Notes: generated by a model not told the origin, from the letters alone. Counted from the first letter of the stretch, positions 1 through 7,205 are shown. The stretch is 11,103 nt of DNA from JAAYQA01 sp964510345 (GCA_964510345.1 CAZEBB010000047.1:1-11103), one strand, 5' to 3'. Numbers and translations: made by a program.

Positions 1-41
1 TCGAGAAAAACGCCCGTTATGTACAAAATCTTGACGCGTAG
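1..41 (+). CDS. gyrB: DNA gyrase subunit B, C-terminal end (partial)
   Basis: Only the last 12 complete codons plus the stop TAG (39-41) are present; the reading frame starts at base 3. The peptide EKNARYVQNLDA matches the usual GyrB C-terminus of Gram-positive bacteria, where the tail reads roughly F-I-E-x-N-A-x-Y-V-x-N-L-D. The gene directly upstream of gyrA being gyrB agrees with the common oriC-proximal gyrB-gyrA order. The stop codon overlaps the AGGAG ribosome binding site of gyrA, so the two are probably translated in step from one mRNA. Nothing can be said about the ATPase or TOPRIM domains, which lie outside the window. Confidence 0.8.
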   Translation, partial: EKNARYVQNLDA

Positions 42-49
42 GAGATGCC

Positions 50-2494
50 ATGACAGACAATAATCAACATAAGGATATTATGCCCATTGCGATCGAGAAG
101 GAGATGAAAAAATCCTATCTCGACTACGCGATGAGTGTTATCGTCGCCCGTGCACTCCCCGACGTACGAGACGGGTTAAAGCCCGTACACAGAAGAATCC
201 TCTGGGGCATGCTGGAACTGGGGCTGGCGCCCGATAAACCGTACCGAAAATCGGCGAGACTCGTCGGGGACGTACTGGGTAAGTACCACCCCCATGGAGA
301 CGTTGCGATATATGATGCCGCCGTTCGTTTAGCGCAGGATTTCAACACTCGGTATCTGCTGGTCGACGGACAGGGAAACTATGGCTCCATCGACGGCGAC
401 GGCGCGGCGCATATGCGTTACACCGAGCTTCGCATGACGAAATTTACGCAAGAAATGCTCCGAGATATCAATAAAGACACGGTCGATTTTCGCCCGAACT
501 TTGACGAGCGAGAGCAGGAGCCGACGGTACTTCCTTCGCGCTATCCGAATTTGCTCGTCAACGGTTCTTCGGGAATTGCCGTCGGGATGGCGACCAATAT
601 GGCACCGCACAATCTGGGTGAAGCGATCGACGGATGTACCGCCTATATCGACAACCCGGAGATCGACGTCGCAGGTCTGATGAAATATATCAAAGGGCCT
701 GATTTTCCGACCGGCGCGCACATCATGGGAAAAAGCGGGATTATCGACGCGTATGAAACCGGCCGCGGGAAAGTCATCATGCGAGCGGTTGCGGAAATTG
801 AGGAACACAAAGGCCGTTACTCGATCGTCGTCACAGAAATTCCGTACCAGGTGAACAAGTCGCGCTTAATCGAAAAAATTGCGCAGCTGGTCAAAGAGAA
901 GCGTTTAGAGGGTATCTCCGATCTACGAGATGAGACCAACCGCGAGGGGATGCGCATCGTCATCGAAGTGAAACGAGACGCCAATCCCAATATCATTCTC
1001 AACAACCTCTACAAATACACGCAATTGCAGTCGACTTTCGGCATTATCAACTTAGCGCTCGTCAACGGGGAGCCGAAAGAGCTGGGCTTAAAAGAGCTGA
1101 TCTCTCACTATGTGGCGCACCAAAAAGAAGTGGTGACCCGCCGTACCCAGTTTGATCTGGCGAAAGCGGAAGCGCGGGCGCATATCATCGAAGGGCTCTT
1201 AATTGCGATCGACAATATTGACGAAGTCATCCGCATCATTCGCGCCGCAAAAGACGACAAAGTCGCGAAGGAGCAATTGATCGCGCGCTTCGCGTTCTCC
1301 GATGCACAGGCGACAGCGATTTTAGATATGCGTCTGCGACGTTTGACGGGTTTGGAAAAGGACAAACTGGACCTCGAATACCACGATCTGATTAAGCTGA
1401 TCAATCAGTTTAAGGAATTGTTGGCCAATGAAAGACTCATGATGCAGCTGATCAAAGATGAATTGAATGAGATCAAGAAAACTCACGGGGACAAGAGACG
1501 CACCAAGATCAAGCCCGCGGCGCATGAGATCGATATTGAAGAGCTCATCCAAAAAGAAGACGTGCTGATCACCCTAACCAATCAGGGCTTTATCAAGCGC
1601 ATTCCGACGTCGGCGTACAAAGTGCAAAATAGAGGCGGCAAGGGAATTATGGGACTCAGTCAGAGAAGCGAAGACTTTGTCGAGACCCTGTTTACCTGTA
1701 CGACGCACGATGATCTGGTCTTCTTTACCAACAAAGGCCGCATCTATACGATGAAAGCGTACGATATTCCGGAAGGAAAGAGAACAGCGAGAGGGGTGGC
1801 TATCGTCAACTTGCTGACGATGCTGCCGGGCGAAAAAGTGTCGGCGGCTTTCCGAATTCAAGAGGATATTCAGGATACGGATTACCTGCTGTTCTGCACA
1901 AGGCGAGGCATTCTGAAAAAGAGCTTGTTGAAACTGTACGCGAATATCCGACAAAGAGGATTAGCTGCGATCAAACTGGACGAAGGCGACGAGTTAATCA
2001 GCGTACGCGTTACCACTAAGACCGACAAGGCGATTTTGGTCACGAAGAACGGACTCTCCCTGCTCTGTGCCGTGGAAGGCGTCCGCGCGATGGGCCGCAC
2101 CGCCCGCGGCGTGAAGGGCATCAGCTTACGTGGGGAAGACGAAGTGGTATCGATGGATATTTTCGAAGAAAATCGCACACTGCTCGTCGTCAGTGAACTG
2201 GGGTACGGGAAACGCACCCCGGTGAGCCAATACACCGTGCAAGGCCGCGGCGGCAAGGGCGTCTACACCTACAAGTGCACCGAAAAAACGGGGCATGTCG
2301 TCAGCGCTAAAGTCGTCAAGTCACAAGACGAGATTATGATGGTTTCGCTCTCTGGCGACGTCATCCGCATCAGTGCCGGCACAATCTCTTCCATGGGCAA
2401 GCGCACATCGGGTGTCAAACTCAAGGATATGAAGGACAAAGAAGACCGCATCGCCGCCGTCGCACGATACGTGGAAGATGTGGAAGACCTGTAG
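50..2494 (+). CDS. gyrA: DNA gyrase subunit A
   Basis: This is the breakage-reunion subunit of the A2B2 type II topoisomerase that introduces negative supercoils with ATP hydrolysis by GyrB. The 814-residue length is normal for Bacillota. The winged-helix/tower region holds the quinolone-resistance-determining segment KYHPHGDVAIYD (residues 79-89) and the catalytic tyrosine at Y124 in HMRYTE. The C-terminal DNA-wrapping beta-pinwheel carries a GyrA-box-like QNRGGKG at 526-532 and a second glycine-rich box QGRGGKG at 731-737; these, and the adjacent gyrB, argue against ParC. The start is ATG 50 with AGGAG at 40-44, which overlaps the gyrB stop. Residue 85, equivalent to E. coli Ser83, is valine (codon GTT, 302-304) rather than the common Ser/Thr/Ala, while the acidic residue equivalent to Asp87 is kept (D89). 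Identity is secure. Confidence 0.98.
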   Translation: MTDNNQHKDIMPIAIEKEMKKSYLDYAMSVIVARALPDVRDGLKPVHRRILWGMLELGLAPDKPYRKSARLVGDVLGKYHPHGDVAIYDAAVRLAQDFNTRYLLVDGQGNYGSIDGDGAAHMRYTELRMTKFTQEMLRDINKDTVDFRPNFDEREQEPTVLPSRYPNLLVNGSSGIAVGMATNMAPHNLGEAIDGCTAYIDNPEIDVAGLMKYIKGPDFPTGAHIMGKSGIIDAYETGRGKVIMRAVAEIEEHKGRYSIVVTEIPYQVNKSRLIEKIAQLVKEKRLEGISDLRDETNREGMRIVIEVKRDANPNIILNNLYKYTQLQSTFGIINLALVNGEPKELGLKELISHYVAHQKEVVTRRTQFDLAKAEARAHIIEGLLIAIDNIDEVIRIIRAAKDDKVAKEQLIARFAFSDAQATAILDMRLRRLTGLEKDKLDLEYHDLIKLINQFKELLANERLMMQLIKDELNEIKKTHGDKRRTKIKPAAHEIDIEELIQKEDVLITLTNQGFIKRIPTSAYKVQNRGGKGIMGLSQRSEDFVETLFTCTTHDDLVFFTNKGRIYTMKAYDIPEGKRTARGVAIVNLLTMLPGEKVSAAFRIQEDIQDTDYLLFCTRRGILKKSLLKLYANIRQRGLAAIKLDEGDELISVRVTTKTDKAILVTKNGLSLLCAVEGVRAMGRTARGVKGISLRGEDEVVSMDIFEENRTLLVVSELGYGKRTPVSQYTVQGRGGKGVYTYKCTEKTGHVVSAKVVKSQDEIMMVSLSGDVIRISAGTISSMGKRTSGVKLKDMKDKEDRIAAVARYVEDVEDL

Positions 2495-2514
2495 TCACTT
2501 GCTTTACTTTGTAG

Positions 2515-2537
2515 GTTTGGTCACTTACAATTGGTAT
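2515..2537 (+). promoter_or_regulatory. possible SigB-type promoter before the rsbV-rsbW-sigB unit
   Basis: In the 84-nt gap after gyrA, GTTTGG (2515-2520) and TGGTAT (2532-2537) resemble the SigB -35 (GTTTAA) and -10 (GGGTAT) elements. Autoregulation by the encoded sigma factor is common in such operons. The spacer is only 11 nt, below the usual 12-15, and the -10 has one mismatch, so this is tentative. No good TTGACA-N17-TATAAT promoter was found in this gap, and no clear gyrA terminator either. Confidence 0.25.
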
Positions 2538-2578
2538 ATATGCAGAAATGAAATGAACCCATGCACAAAGGAGCGACC

Positions 2579-2902
2579 ATGAATCTAACGATAGAAAAAA
2601 ACTTTGATCTTGCGGGACCCGCATGGCAAATCACGGCGAAAGGGGATTTGGATATCTTTTCCTCTTCCTATTTTCGCGACGAACTGCTCGCTGCATGGTC
2701 GGACGAAAAGACAGATATTTATGTCGACGGTACCGACTTGCAGTATATCGACTCGACGGGTCTCGGGGCGCTGATCAGCCTGTACAACAAAATGAAAGAA
2801 GAAGGCAACGAGATTTACATGCAAAATCTGAAACCGAATATCGTAAAGCTCTTTGTCATTACCGATCTCGAGAATGTCTTTCACATCGGTGAAGATCAAT
2901 GA
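2579..2902 (+). CDS. rsbV: STAS-domain anti-anti-sigma factor (RsbV/SpoIIAA type)
   Basis: This 107-residue protein is a single STAS domain. In the family, the unphosphorylated form binds the anti-sigma kinase and frees the sigma factor; phosphorylation of one serine by that kinase switches it off. The signature IDSTGLGAL (57-65) contains the expected phospho-acceptor S59, preceded by D58, and the strand-helix GDLDIFSSSYF (22-32) is typical. I place the start at ATG 2579, which has AAAGGAG at 2567-2573, rather than the in-frame ATG 2561, which lies upstream of that site. The stop overlaps the next gene's start (ATGA, 2899-2902), so it is translationally coupled to the RsbW-like gene. Family is secure; whether it belongs to a SigB-like stress circuit or a differently named sigma is inferred from context. 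Confidence 0.88.
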   Translation: MNLTIEKNFDLAGPAWQITAKGDLDIFSSSYFRDELLAAWSDEKTDIYVDGTDLQYIDSTGLGALISLYNKMKEEGNEIYMQNLKPNIVKLFVITDLENVFHIGEDQ

Positions 2903-3246
2903 AAGAACAAGTCAAACTGAGCATTCCGGCACAAGCGCCTTATCTTTCCGTGGTACGGCTCACGGCATCTTCACTGGCGACGACCCTCGGATTTGATATC
3001 GAAATGCTGGAAGATATTCGCGTATGCGTATCGGAAGCATGTAACAATGTGATGGAGAGACAAGACGAGATCGAGTTGCGCTTTACGGCAAAAGAGAATC
3101 ACCTGTCGATCGATGTCGACGGTTTTTCTGAGCCGCAGAGCGAGGCGTCAAAAATGGGAATGTTGATCATACAGTCCCTGATGGATGTCGTCGTTAAAAC
3201 CCCCGAAGGCATCCACATGGAGAAAGCGAAGGAGACAGATGAATGA
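2899..3246 (+). CDS. rsbW: RsbW/SpoIIAB-like anti-sigma factor, short and partly degenerate GHKL domain
   Basis: This 115-residue protein should be the anti-sigma partner of the upstream STAS protein and downstream sigma factor. The N-terminal half is a good match to RsbW/SpoIIAB: the IPAQAPYLSVVRL segment (9-21) and the N-box EDIRVCVSEACNN (38-50), keeping E46 and N50, the residues that in SpoIIAB serve as catalytic base and Mg ligand. The C-terminal half is abnormal. The G1 box D-x-G-x-G is replaced by DVDGF (72-76), the ATP-lid stretch is almost absent (SEPQSEAS then KMGML at 86-90), and the G2 glycine run is reduced to one Gly. B. subtilis RsbW is about 160 residues. It overlaps both neighbours by 4 nt (ATGA at 2899-2902 and 3243-3246). 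Role as anti-sigma is likely; kinase activity is doubtful. Confidence 0.8.
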   Translation: MKEQVKLSIPAQAPYLSVVRLTASSLATTLGFDIEMLEDIRVCVSEACNNVMERQDEIELRFTAKENHLSIDVDGFSEPQSEASKMGMLIIQSLMDVVVKTPEGIHMEKAKETDE

Positions 3247-4040
3247 CCGCGAGCGAACAGGGACATTCGGATAAGGGAAGAGATAAAGAAGCGATCAATC
3301 AGCTGTTTCGTGAGTATGCACAGACCAAGGATATCAAGACGCGCAATATTCTCATCGAAGAGCATCTGTATATCGCGGAGATCCTCGCGAAAAAGTATAT
3401 CAACAAAGGTATTGAATACGACGACCTGTTTCAAGTCGCATCGATCGGCTTGATCTTTGCCGTCGACCGTTTTGATGCCTCGAAAGGCTTTGAGTTCTCC
3501 TCTTACGCAACCCCCACCATTATCGGAGAGATCAAGAAGTATTTCCGCGATAAAGGGTGGGTGATTCGCGTGCCCCGACGCATTCAGGAGATGAGCAAAA
3601 AAGTAAACAATGCGAGAAATGCGCTCTCCCAGGAATTGCAGAAAGCGCCGACGGTTCAGGATATCGCCGACTACTTGGATACGACGGAAGAAGAAGTACT
3701 GGAAGTCATCGAAGCGAGCAAAGTGTACTCACCGCAGTCGTTGGATGCACAGTTGGATGCGGCCAATGATGAAAAAGACGTCACCATCTCTGACCTGATC
3801 GGAGAAGAAGACACGTATTTTACGAAAATCGAAACCGTCGACTTCATCGAAAAAGGTATGCAGTCGCTCAATGAGATGGAAAAACTCATCCTAAAACACC
3901 GTTACTTTGAAAAAAAGACCCAGGTATCGATCGCGAAAGAACTCAATATTTCGCAGATGACGGTCTCTCGTATCGAAAAAAAGATCATGGAAAAATTCAG
4001 AAAAGAACTCGAACTGACAGAAGCCGATCCGAAAGAATAG
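3243..4040 (+). CDS. sigB: RNA polymerase sigma factor, SigB/SigF/SigG family
   Basis: This 265-residue group 3 sigma-70 factor directs RNA polymerase to alternative promoters. Region 2 is clear: KYINKGIEYDDLFQVASIGL (51-70), the core-binding part, then the -10-reading part GFEFSSYATPTIIGEIKKYF (82-101) and RDKGWVIRVPRR (102-113), which is characteristic of SigB/SigF/SigG. Region 3 follows (about 115-190). Region 4.2 is a helix-turn-helix at about 226-248 (TQVSIAKELNISQMTVSRIE) for the -35 element. ATG 3243 has AAGGAG at 3229-3234 and overlaps the rsbW stop. With RsbV and RsbW directly upstream, it is presumably held by RsbW and released by unphosphorylated RsbV. No RsbT, RsbU or RsbX-type phosphatase lies in the window, so the input signal is unknown. 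The name sigB rests on this context; SigF-like is the alternative. Confidence 0.9.
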   Translation: MTASEQGHSDKGRDKEAINQLFREYAQTKDIKTRNILIEEHLYIAEILAKKYINKGIEYDDLFQVASIGLIFAVDRFDASKGFEFSSYATPTIIGEIKKYFRDKGWVIRVPRRIQEMSKKVNNARNALSQELQKAPTVQDIADYLDTTEEEVLEVIEASKVYSPQSLDAQLDAANDEKDVTISDLIGEEDTYFTKIETVDFIEKGMQSLNEMEKLILKHRYFEKKTQVSIAKELNISQMTVSRIEKKIMEKFRKELELTEADPKE

Positions 4041-4058
4041 CGGATGGCAGGAGGAATG

Positions 4059-5021
4059 ATGAAAAAATTTTGGATTTTCGCACTTTGCCTGCTCCTCGTC
4101 GGTTGCTCAACCGCGGGGACAGACAATGAGAAAAGTACAAAAGATCCCGATAAGATACAAATTGTTGCCAGCTTTTACCCCATCGCCGATTTTGCACGGC
4201 GCATCGGCGGGGACCACGTAGAGATCACCACGTTGATCGACGCGAGCGTCGACCCGCACAGCTGGGAGATGTCCACCAAAGATAGAAACGCTATCGAAGA
4301 AGCCGATCTGTTTATTTACAACGGCGCCGGCTTTGAACACTGGGTAGATGATTTGCTGCCGACATTAGAGAATAAAGATTTGGTCGTATTGGAAGCATCC
4401 AAAGATGTCGTGCTCCAGGAAGGACATGCACACGAAGAAGACGCTCACCACGACCACGACGATCACGATCACGAAGAGGAGGCGCATGACCACGGCGCTT
4501 TCGACTCCCATACGTGGATCAGCCTGCGAAACGGCGTTACCATGTTGGGGACGATCAAAGACGCGCTGATTGCACACGATCCTACCCATGAAAAAGACTA
4601 TGCCGCGAAATTTGAAGAGCATAAAAAGGCATTTGAAACGCTGGATCAAAAGGCGACAGAGACTTTCTCCGATGTCAAGAGAAAAGACTTTATCGTCGGT
4701 CATGAGAGCTTCGGATATTTTGCGTATGACTACGGTTTGACGCAACACGGGATCGAAGATGCGGCATCGCATGGAGAACCGGATCCGAAGACCATCAAAG
4801 AACTGGTCGATCTCGCGAAAGAAAAAGGTATCAAGACGGTCTTTTACGATCCGTTCGGGTCCGATAAGATCGCGCAAACCGTGGCCGGAGAAATCGGCGG
4901 CCAAGCGATGGAGCTCAATCCGCTCGAAGGACGCACCCCCGAAGAGATCCAAGATGGCTACGATTATTTAGATATCATGGACAAAAACATCACAGCCATT
5001 CACAAGGCGCTCACCGAATGA
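4059..5021 (+). CDS. znuA: zinc ABC transporter substrate-binding lipoprotein (ZnuA/AdcA type)
   Basis: This is a cluster A-I metal-binding lipoprotein that captures metal outside the membrane and passes it to the permease. The chosen start, ATG 4059, has AGGAGG at 4049-4054; ATG 4044 lies before that site. The 320-residue product begins with a short lipoprotein signal and lipobox LVGC, with lipidated Cys16. Predicted metal ligands are H67 (DPHSWE), H151 (DSHTW), H215 (GHESFGYF) and D264 (YDPFGSD). The third-position His, instead of the Glu seen in Mn/Fe homologues such as PsaA, favours zinc. A His/Asp/Glu-rich loop at 121-147 (about nine His) between the first two ligands is typical of ZnuA and may buffer zinc. 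It starts 18 nt after the sigma factor gene and overlaps the ATPase gene by 4 nt. Confidence 0.9.
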   Translation: MKKFWIFALCLLLVGCSTAGTDNEKSTKDPDKIQIVASFYPIADFARRIGGDHVEITTLIDASVDPHSWEMSTKDRNAIEEADLFIYNGAGFEHWVDDLLPTLENKDLVVLEASKDVVLQEGHAHEEDAHHDHDDHDHEEEAHDHGAFDSHTWISLRNGVTMLGTIKDALIAHDPTHEKDYAAKFEEHKKAFETLDQKATETFSDVKRKDFIVGHESFGYFAYDYGLTQHGIEDAASHGEPDPKTIKELVDLAKEKGIKTVFYDPFGSDKIAQTVAGEIGGQAMELNPLEGRTPEEIQDGYDYLDIMDKNITAIHKALTE

Positions 5022-5674
5022 TGGAGACGTATCTGACCGTCGACCACGTGAGCTTTTCCTACGACAAGACGCCCGTTATTACGGACGTCTCGTTTTTGTT
5101 GAAAAAAGGAGAGAGCGTCGTGTTGTCCGGGCAAAATGGCAGCGGAAAGAGTACTTTGCTCCGATTGATCTTAGGAAGCCTTACGCCTGTCGAAGGGAGT
5201 ATCCGCCTTCACCCCGAGGCCACGATCGGTTATGTGCCGCAGATGGGAGCCGAGCGGTTGTACTCGTTTCCGATTACGCCTAGGGAAATGGTCGGGCTTA
5301 ATCTGTATCCGAAGGGCTCCGGTTTTTTCAAAAATAAAGAAGAAGAGACGAAACAAATTGAGCAGGCGCTGATCAAAGTGTCGATGCTCGAGCACATCGA
5401 CAGTTTGTTTTCCGAACTGTCGGGCGGGCAGAAACAGCGGGTGTTGATCGCAAAAGCCCTCGTCTCCAACCCGTCGTTTTTAATCTTGGATGAACCGACG
5501 ATCGGTCTCGACCAAAAGAGCAAAGATTCACTTTACAAACTGCTTCATCACTTTCATTTCAGCCACGATCTGACCGTCCTCATCGTCACGCATGAAACCG
5601 AGGGGATGGACGAACTGGCTGACCGGGTTCTCACACTGAAGCGCGGGAAGATTATGGAGGTGGCGCATGCTTGA
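5018..5674 (+). CDS. znuC: zinc ABC transporter ATP-binding protein
   Basis: This 218-residue cytoplasmic ATPase powers the importer formed with the neighbouring ZnuA and ZnuB. All ABC motifs are present in order: Walker A GQNGSGKST (38-46), Q-loop Q75 in YVPQM, signature LSGGQKQR (134-141), Walker B FLILDEP (154-160), D-loop GLD (163-165) and switch His192 in VTHE. The product is near the short end for this family and lacks the C-terminal extension found in some ZnuC. The start overlaps the znuA stop (ATGA at 5018-5021); ATG 5021 is an equally possible start. The 3' end overlaps the permease gene by 8 nt, and that gene's ribosome binding site lies inside this coding region. Function as a metal ATPase is secure from context; zinc specificity derives from ZnuA. 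Confidence 0.9.
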   Translation: MMETYLTVDHVSFSYDKTPVITDVSFLLKKGESVVLSGQNGSGKSTLLRLILGSLTPVEGSIRLHPEATIGYVPQMGAERLYSFPITPREMVGLNLYPKGSGFFKNKEEETKQIEQALIKVSMLEHIDSLFSELSGGQKQRVLIAKALVSNPSFLILDEPTIGLDQKSKDSLYKLLHHFHFSHDLTVLIVTHETEGMDELADRVLTLKRGKIMEVAHA

Positions 5675-6455
5675 GTTTGCCTATATGCGCAAGGCGCTGC
5701 TCGTCGGCTTCCTATTGGGAATCGTATTGCCGTTGATCGGCGTCGTACTCGTGAACCGAAAGACCCCCGTATTGGGAGATGCCCTGTCACACGTGTCGCT
5801 CGCCGGCGTCATCGGAGGGCTTTTGCTGGGAATCAACCCCATCGTAGGTGCCATGGCACTCTCTGCGATCGCCGCCCTCTCCATCGAAGGCATCCGCAGG
5901 CGATATCCCGCGTTTGGAGAGCTATCCACAGCGATCATCCTGTCCACCGGCGTGGGTTTAGCCAGCGTTTTCTCCGGTTTTCTCTCCGGCGGCGGCGGTT
6001 ACGACGGATTTCTTTTTGGGAGCATCGTCTCCGTTTCCAACGCTGAGGTCGTGCTGGTCGTCGCCATATCAGTCGCCGTCATGGCGCTGTTTATCAAGTT
6101 GTATCAGGCACTTCTCTTTATCAGCGTCGATTCTGAAAGCGCGCAGATCGCCGGCGTGCCGGTACGGAAGATCAATTTGATCTTTACGTTGATGAGCGCG
6201 TTTGTGATCTCCATTGCCTCGCGTACCGTTGGCGTCTTGCTGATCTCCTCTTTAATGATCCTGCCCGTCGCCAGTGCGATCCAACTGGCCAAGAGCTATA
6301 AACAAACCGTTCTCTACGCGTCGGCATTCGGCGTCGCATTTACGCTGATAGGCCTCACGCTCGCCTACTATTTAGGCCTTAAGCCCGGCGGTGCGATCGT
6401 GCTGACCGCAGTGCTGACGTTTGTCGTCGTGTTTATCGCCAAGGGAAGAAAATAA
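5667..6455 (+). CDS. znuB: zinc ABC transporter permease (ABC-3 family)
   Basis: This 262-residue integral membrane protein is the translocation channel of the zinc importer. Hydrophobic segments are spread along the chain, for example residues 8-27, 45-70, 86-107, 117-137, 172-192, 194-208 and 217-260, in keeping with the seven to nine helices of ABC-3 permeases. The early motif LGDALSHVSLAGVIGG (about 35-50) is a hallmark of ZnuB/MntB/TroC permeases. ATG 5667 has GGAGGTG at 5656-5662 and lies inside the end of znuC, so translation is coupled. It is the last gene of the run; a weak interrupted stem follows the stop but no T-tract, so the transcription end is unclear. Confidence 0.9.
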   Translation: MLEFAYMRKALLVGFLLGIVLPLIGVVLVNRKTPVLGDALSHVSLAGVIGGLLLGINPIVGAMALSAIAALSIEGIRRRYPAFGELSTAIILSTGVGLASVFSGFLSGGGGYDGFLFGSIVSVSNAEVVLVVAISVAVMALFIKLYQALLFISVDSESAQIAGVPVRKINLIFTLMSAFVISIASRTVGVLLISSLMILPVASAIQLAKSYKQTVLYASAFGVAFTLIGLTLAYYLGLKPGGAIVLTAVLTFVVVFIAKGRK

Positions 6456-6650
6456 CCGCTGTAGGATCTCTTCCTGCGGAATGATCGTTCTACAAATATC
6501 CAAGCTGTTGGGAATAATGAATTCGCTTGCCGCACGATGGAAGTGAACCGTGTTAGGCAATCGATAATGCGAATACCGCAAATTTTCAAGCGATCCGTAT
6601 TCAATTCAATCTCATTCGATACAGAACAAAATCTACCTTTTGAGGTATAC
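6456..6650 (-). pseudogene. possible decayed reading frame in the znuB-rrf2 gap
   Basis: This is most of the 276-nt gap between znuB and the rrf2 start. On the + strand I see no gene here. On the minus strand two adjoining frames read like protein: one from about 6647 to 6590 (with SNEIELNTDRL) and, shifted near the A-rich TTGAAAATTT at about 6582-6590, another down to about 6456 (with RLPNTVHFHRAASEFIIPNS and RTIIPQEEILQRLF). A single frameshift would join them. The second frame then runs into antisense of znuB, so its 3' end would be lost. I do not recognise the family. It could be chance or a remnant left by rearrangement. Confidence 0.2.
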
Positions 6651-6655
6651 TATAT

Positions 6656-6683
6656 TGCAGTTTATGCGAATTATCGGTATAAT
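6656..6683 (+). promoter_or_regulatory. sigma-A-type promoter of the Rrf2 regulator gene
   Basis: TATAAT at 6678-6683 is a perfect -10, with a -35-like TTGCA starting at 6656 and a spacer of about 16 nt. A second TATAAT occurs at 6687-6692 without a good -35. The -10 overlaps an inverted repeat described separately, which fits autoregulation by the encoded Rrf2 protein. Confidence 0.5.
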
Positions 6684-6684
6684 C
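6669..6684. promoter_or_regulatory. candidate Rrf2 operator at the rrf2 promoter
   Basis: AATTAT (6669-6674), then GTATA (6677-6681) after two variable bases, forms with ATAAT (6679-6683) a short inverted repeat over the -10 element. The same AATTAT-NN-GTATA pattern recurs at the -10 of the AOR promoter. Binding by the Rrf2 protein is inference. Confidence 0.3.
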
Positions 6685-6731
6685 TTTATAATTAGAACGA
6701 TCAGGAATGATTGTGGAAACGAGGAGACGAG

Positions 6732-7142
6732 ATGAGATTAACACAGGAAGTCGATTATGCGTTTCGCATTATCGCCACCTTAATGAAAACGCCCCGCGAA
6801 GTGGTGGGGGCGAGTTCCATCAGTGAGGAGATGCACGTTCCGTTGCGCTTCTTATTGAAGATATTGAGAAAACTGAACCAAGCGGGTCTCACCAAGTCCA
6901 GAAGAGGGGCGAAGGGCGGGTACCAACTGTTGGACCCGGAACGAGTGATCACGTATTATGACGTGGTGGAAGCCATTCAGGGTCCGGTGCAGATCAACCG
7001 CTGCCTGTACGACGAGGAAGCTTGCCTCAACAATATGAACGGACATCACTGCTTTGTACATGCCCGTCTCGCCGTCGTTCAAGATAAGATCTGCAATGCG
7101 CTGAAGGAAGAGAAATTTGTTCCCCATAAAGTAGAGGCCTAG
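6732..7142 (+). CDS. Rrf2-family transcriptional regulator, putative Fe-S sensor
   Basis: This 136-residue protein has the Rrf2 layout: an N-terminal winged helix (MRLTQEVDYAFRIIATL, 1-17; recognition region ISEEMHVPLRFLLKILRKL, 30-48), the wing with SRRGAKGGYQL (56-66), then a dimerisation helix and a Cys cluster. Cys91, Cys98 and Cys107 (spacing C-x6-C-x8-C), plus Cys121 further on, sit where IscR and NsrR bind an Fe-S cluster, though IscR uses C-x5-C-x5-C. A cluster or thiol-based redox switch is therefore plausible. I start at ATG 6732, which has GAGGAG at 6721-6726; the longer TTG start at 6711 lies before that site. It is transcribed from its own promoter and ends in a stem-loop, followed at once by the AOR unit, which makes AOR a likely target. 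IscR, NsrR and CymR identities are not resolved. Confidence 0.88.
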   Translation: MRLTQEVDYAFRIIATLMKTPREVVGASSISEEMHVPLRFLLKILRKLNQAGLTKSRRGAKGGYQLLDPERVITYYDVVEAIQGPVQINRCLYDEEACLNNMNGHHCFVHARLAVVQDKICNALKEEKFVPHKVEA

Positions 7143-7178
7143 ATAAGAGCCGATCGAGACCATCGATTGGCTCTTATT
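7142..7178 (+). terminator. stem-loop after the Rrf2 gene, likely terminator
   Basis: A hairpin starts at the stop codon: left arm 7144-7157, loop GACCA (7158-7162), right arm 7163-7176. It has 14 pairs including one G.U, extendable by one A-T pair and one G.U wobble. The downstream tract (TTATTGATTT) is only moderately T-rich, so termination may be partial. The tail doubles as the -35 of the AOR promoter. Confidence 0.6.
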
Positions 7179-7205
7179 GATTTCGAGAAATTATTCGTAT
7201 ATAAT
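7177..7205 (+). promoter_or_regulatory. sigma-A-type promoter of the AOR operon
   Basis: TTGATT (7177-7182) and TATAAT (7200-7205) are separated by exactly 17 nt, giving a good sigma-A promoter. Transcription would start near 7212, leaving a leader of about 180 nt before the AOR start at 7392. Confidence 0.65.

Noticed and set aside
329..808. A 159-codon minus-strand ORF antisense to gyrA
   Set aside because: Composition mirrors the gyrA codons on the other strand; no ribosome binding site or recognisable motif.
50..2494. ParC (topoisomerase IV) as an alternative identity
   Set aside because: The gene follows a GyrB C-terminus directly and has two GyrA-box-like glycine-rich motifs in the C-terminal domain, which ParC lacks.
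2493..2526. Direct repeat GTCACTT at 2493-2499 and 2520-2526
   Set aside because: Only 7 bases, and the first copy overlaps the gyrA stop; too short to support an operator or mobile-element scar.
4430..4500. Repetitive CAC/GAC-rich stretch that might be a DNA repeat or regulatory array
   Set aside because: It encodes the His/Asp/Glu-rich metal-binding loop of ZnuA and is explained by coding function.
4365..4952. A 195-codon minus-strand ORF antisense to znuA
   Set aside because: Its valine/phenylalanine-rich runs are the antisense of the His/Asp-rich loop codons and it lacks a ribosome binding site and family features.
6457..6480. Stem CCGC...GCGG just after znuB as a terminator
   Set aside because: The stem is interrupted by an uneven internal loop and has no T-tract, so I do not call it.
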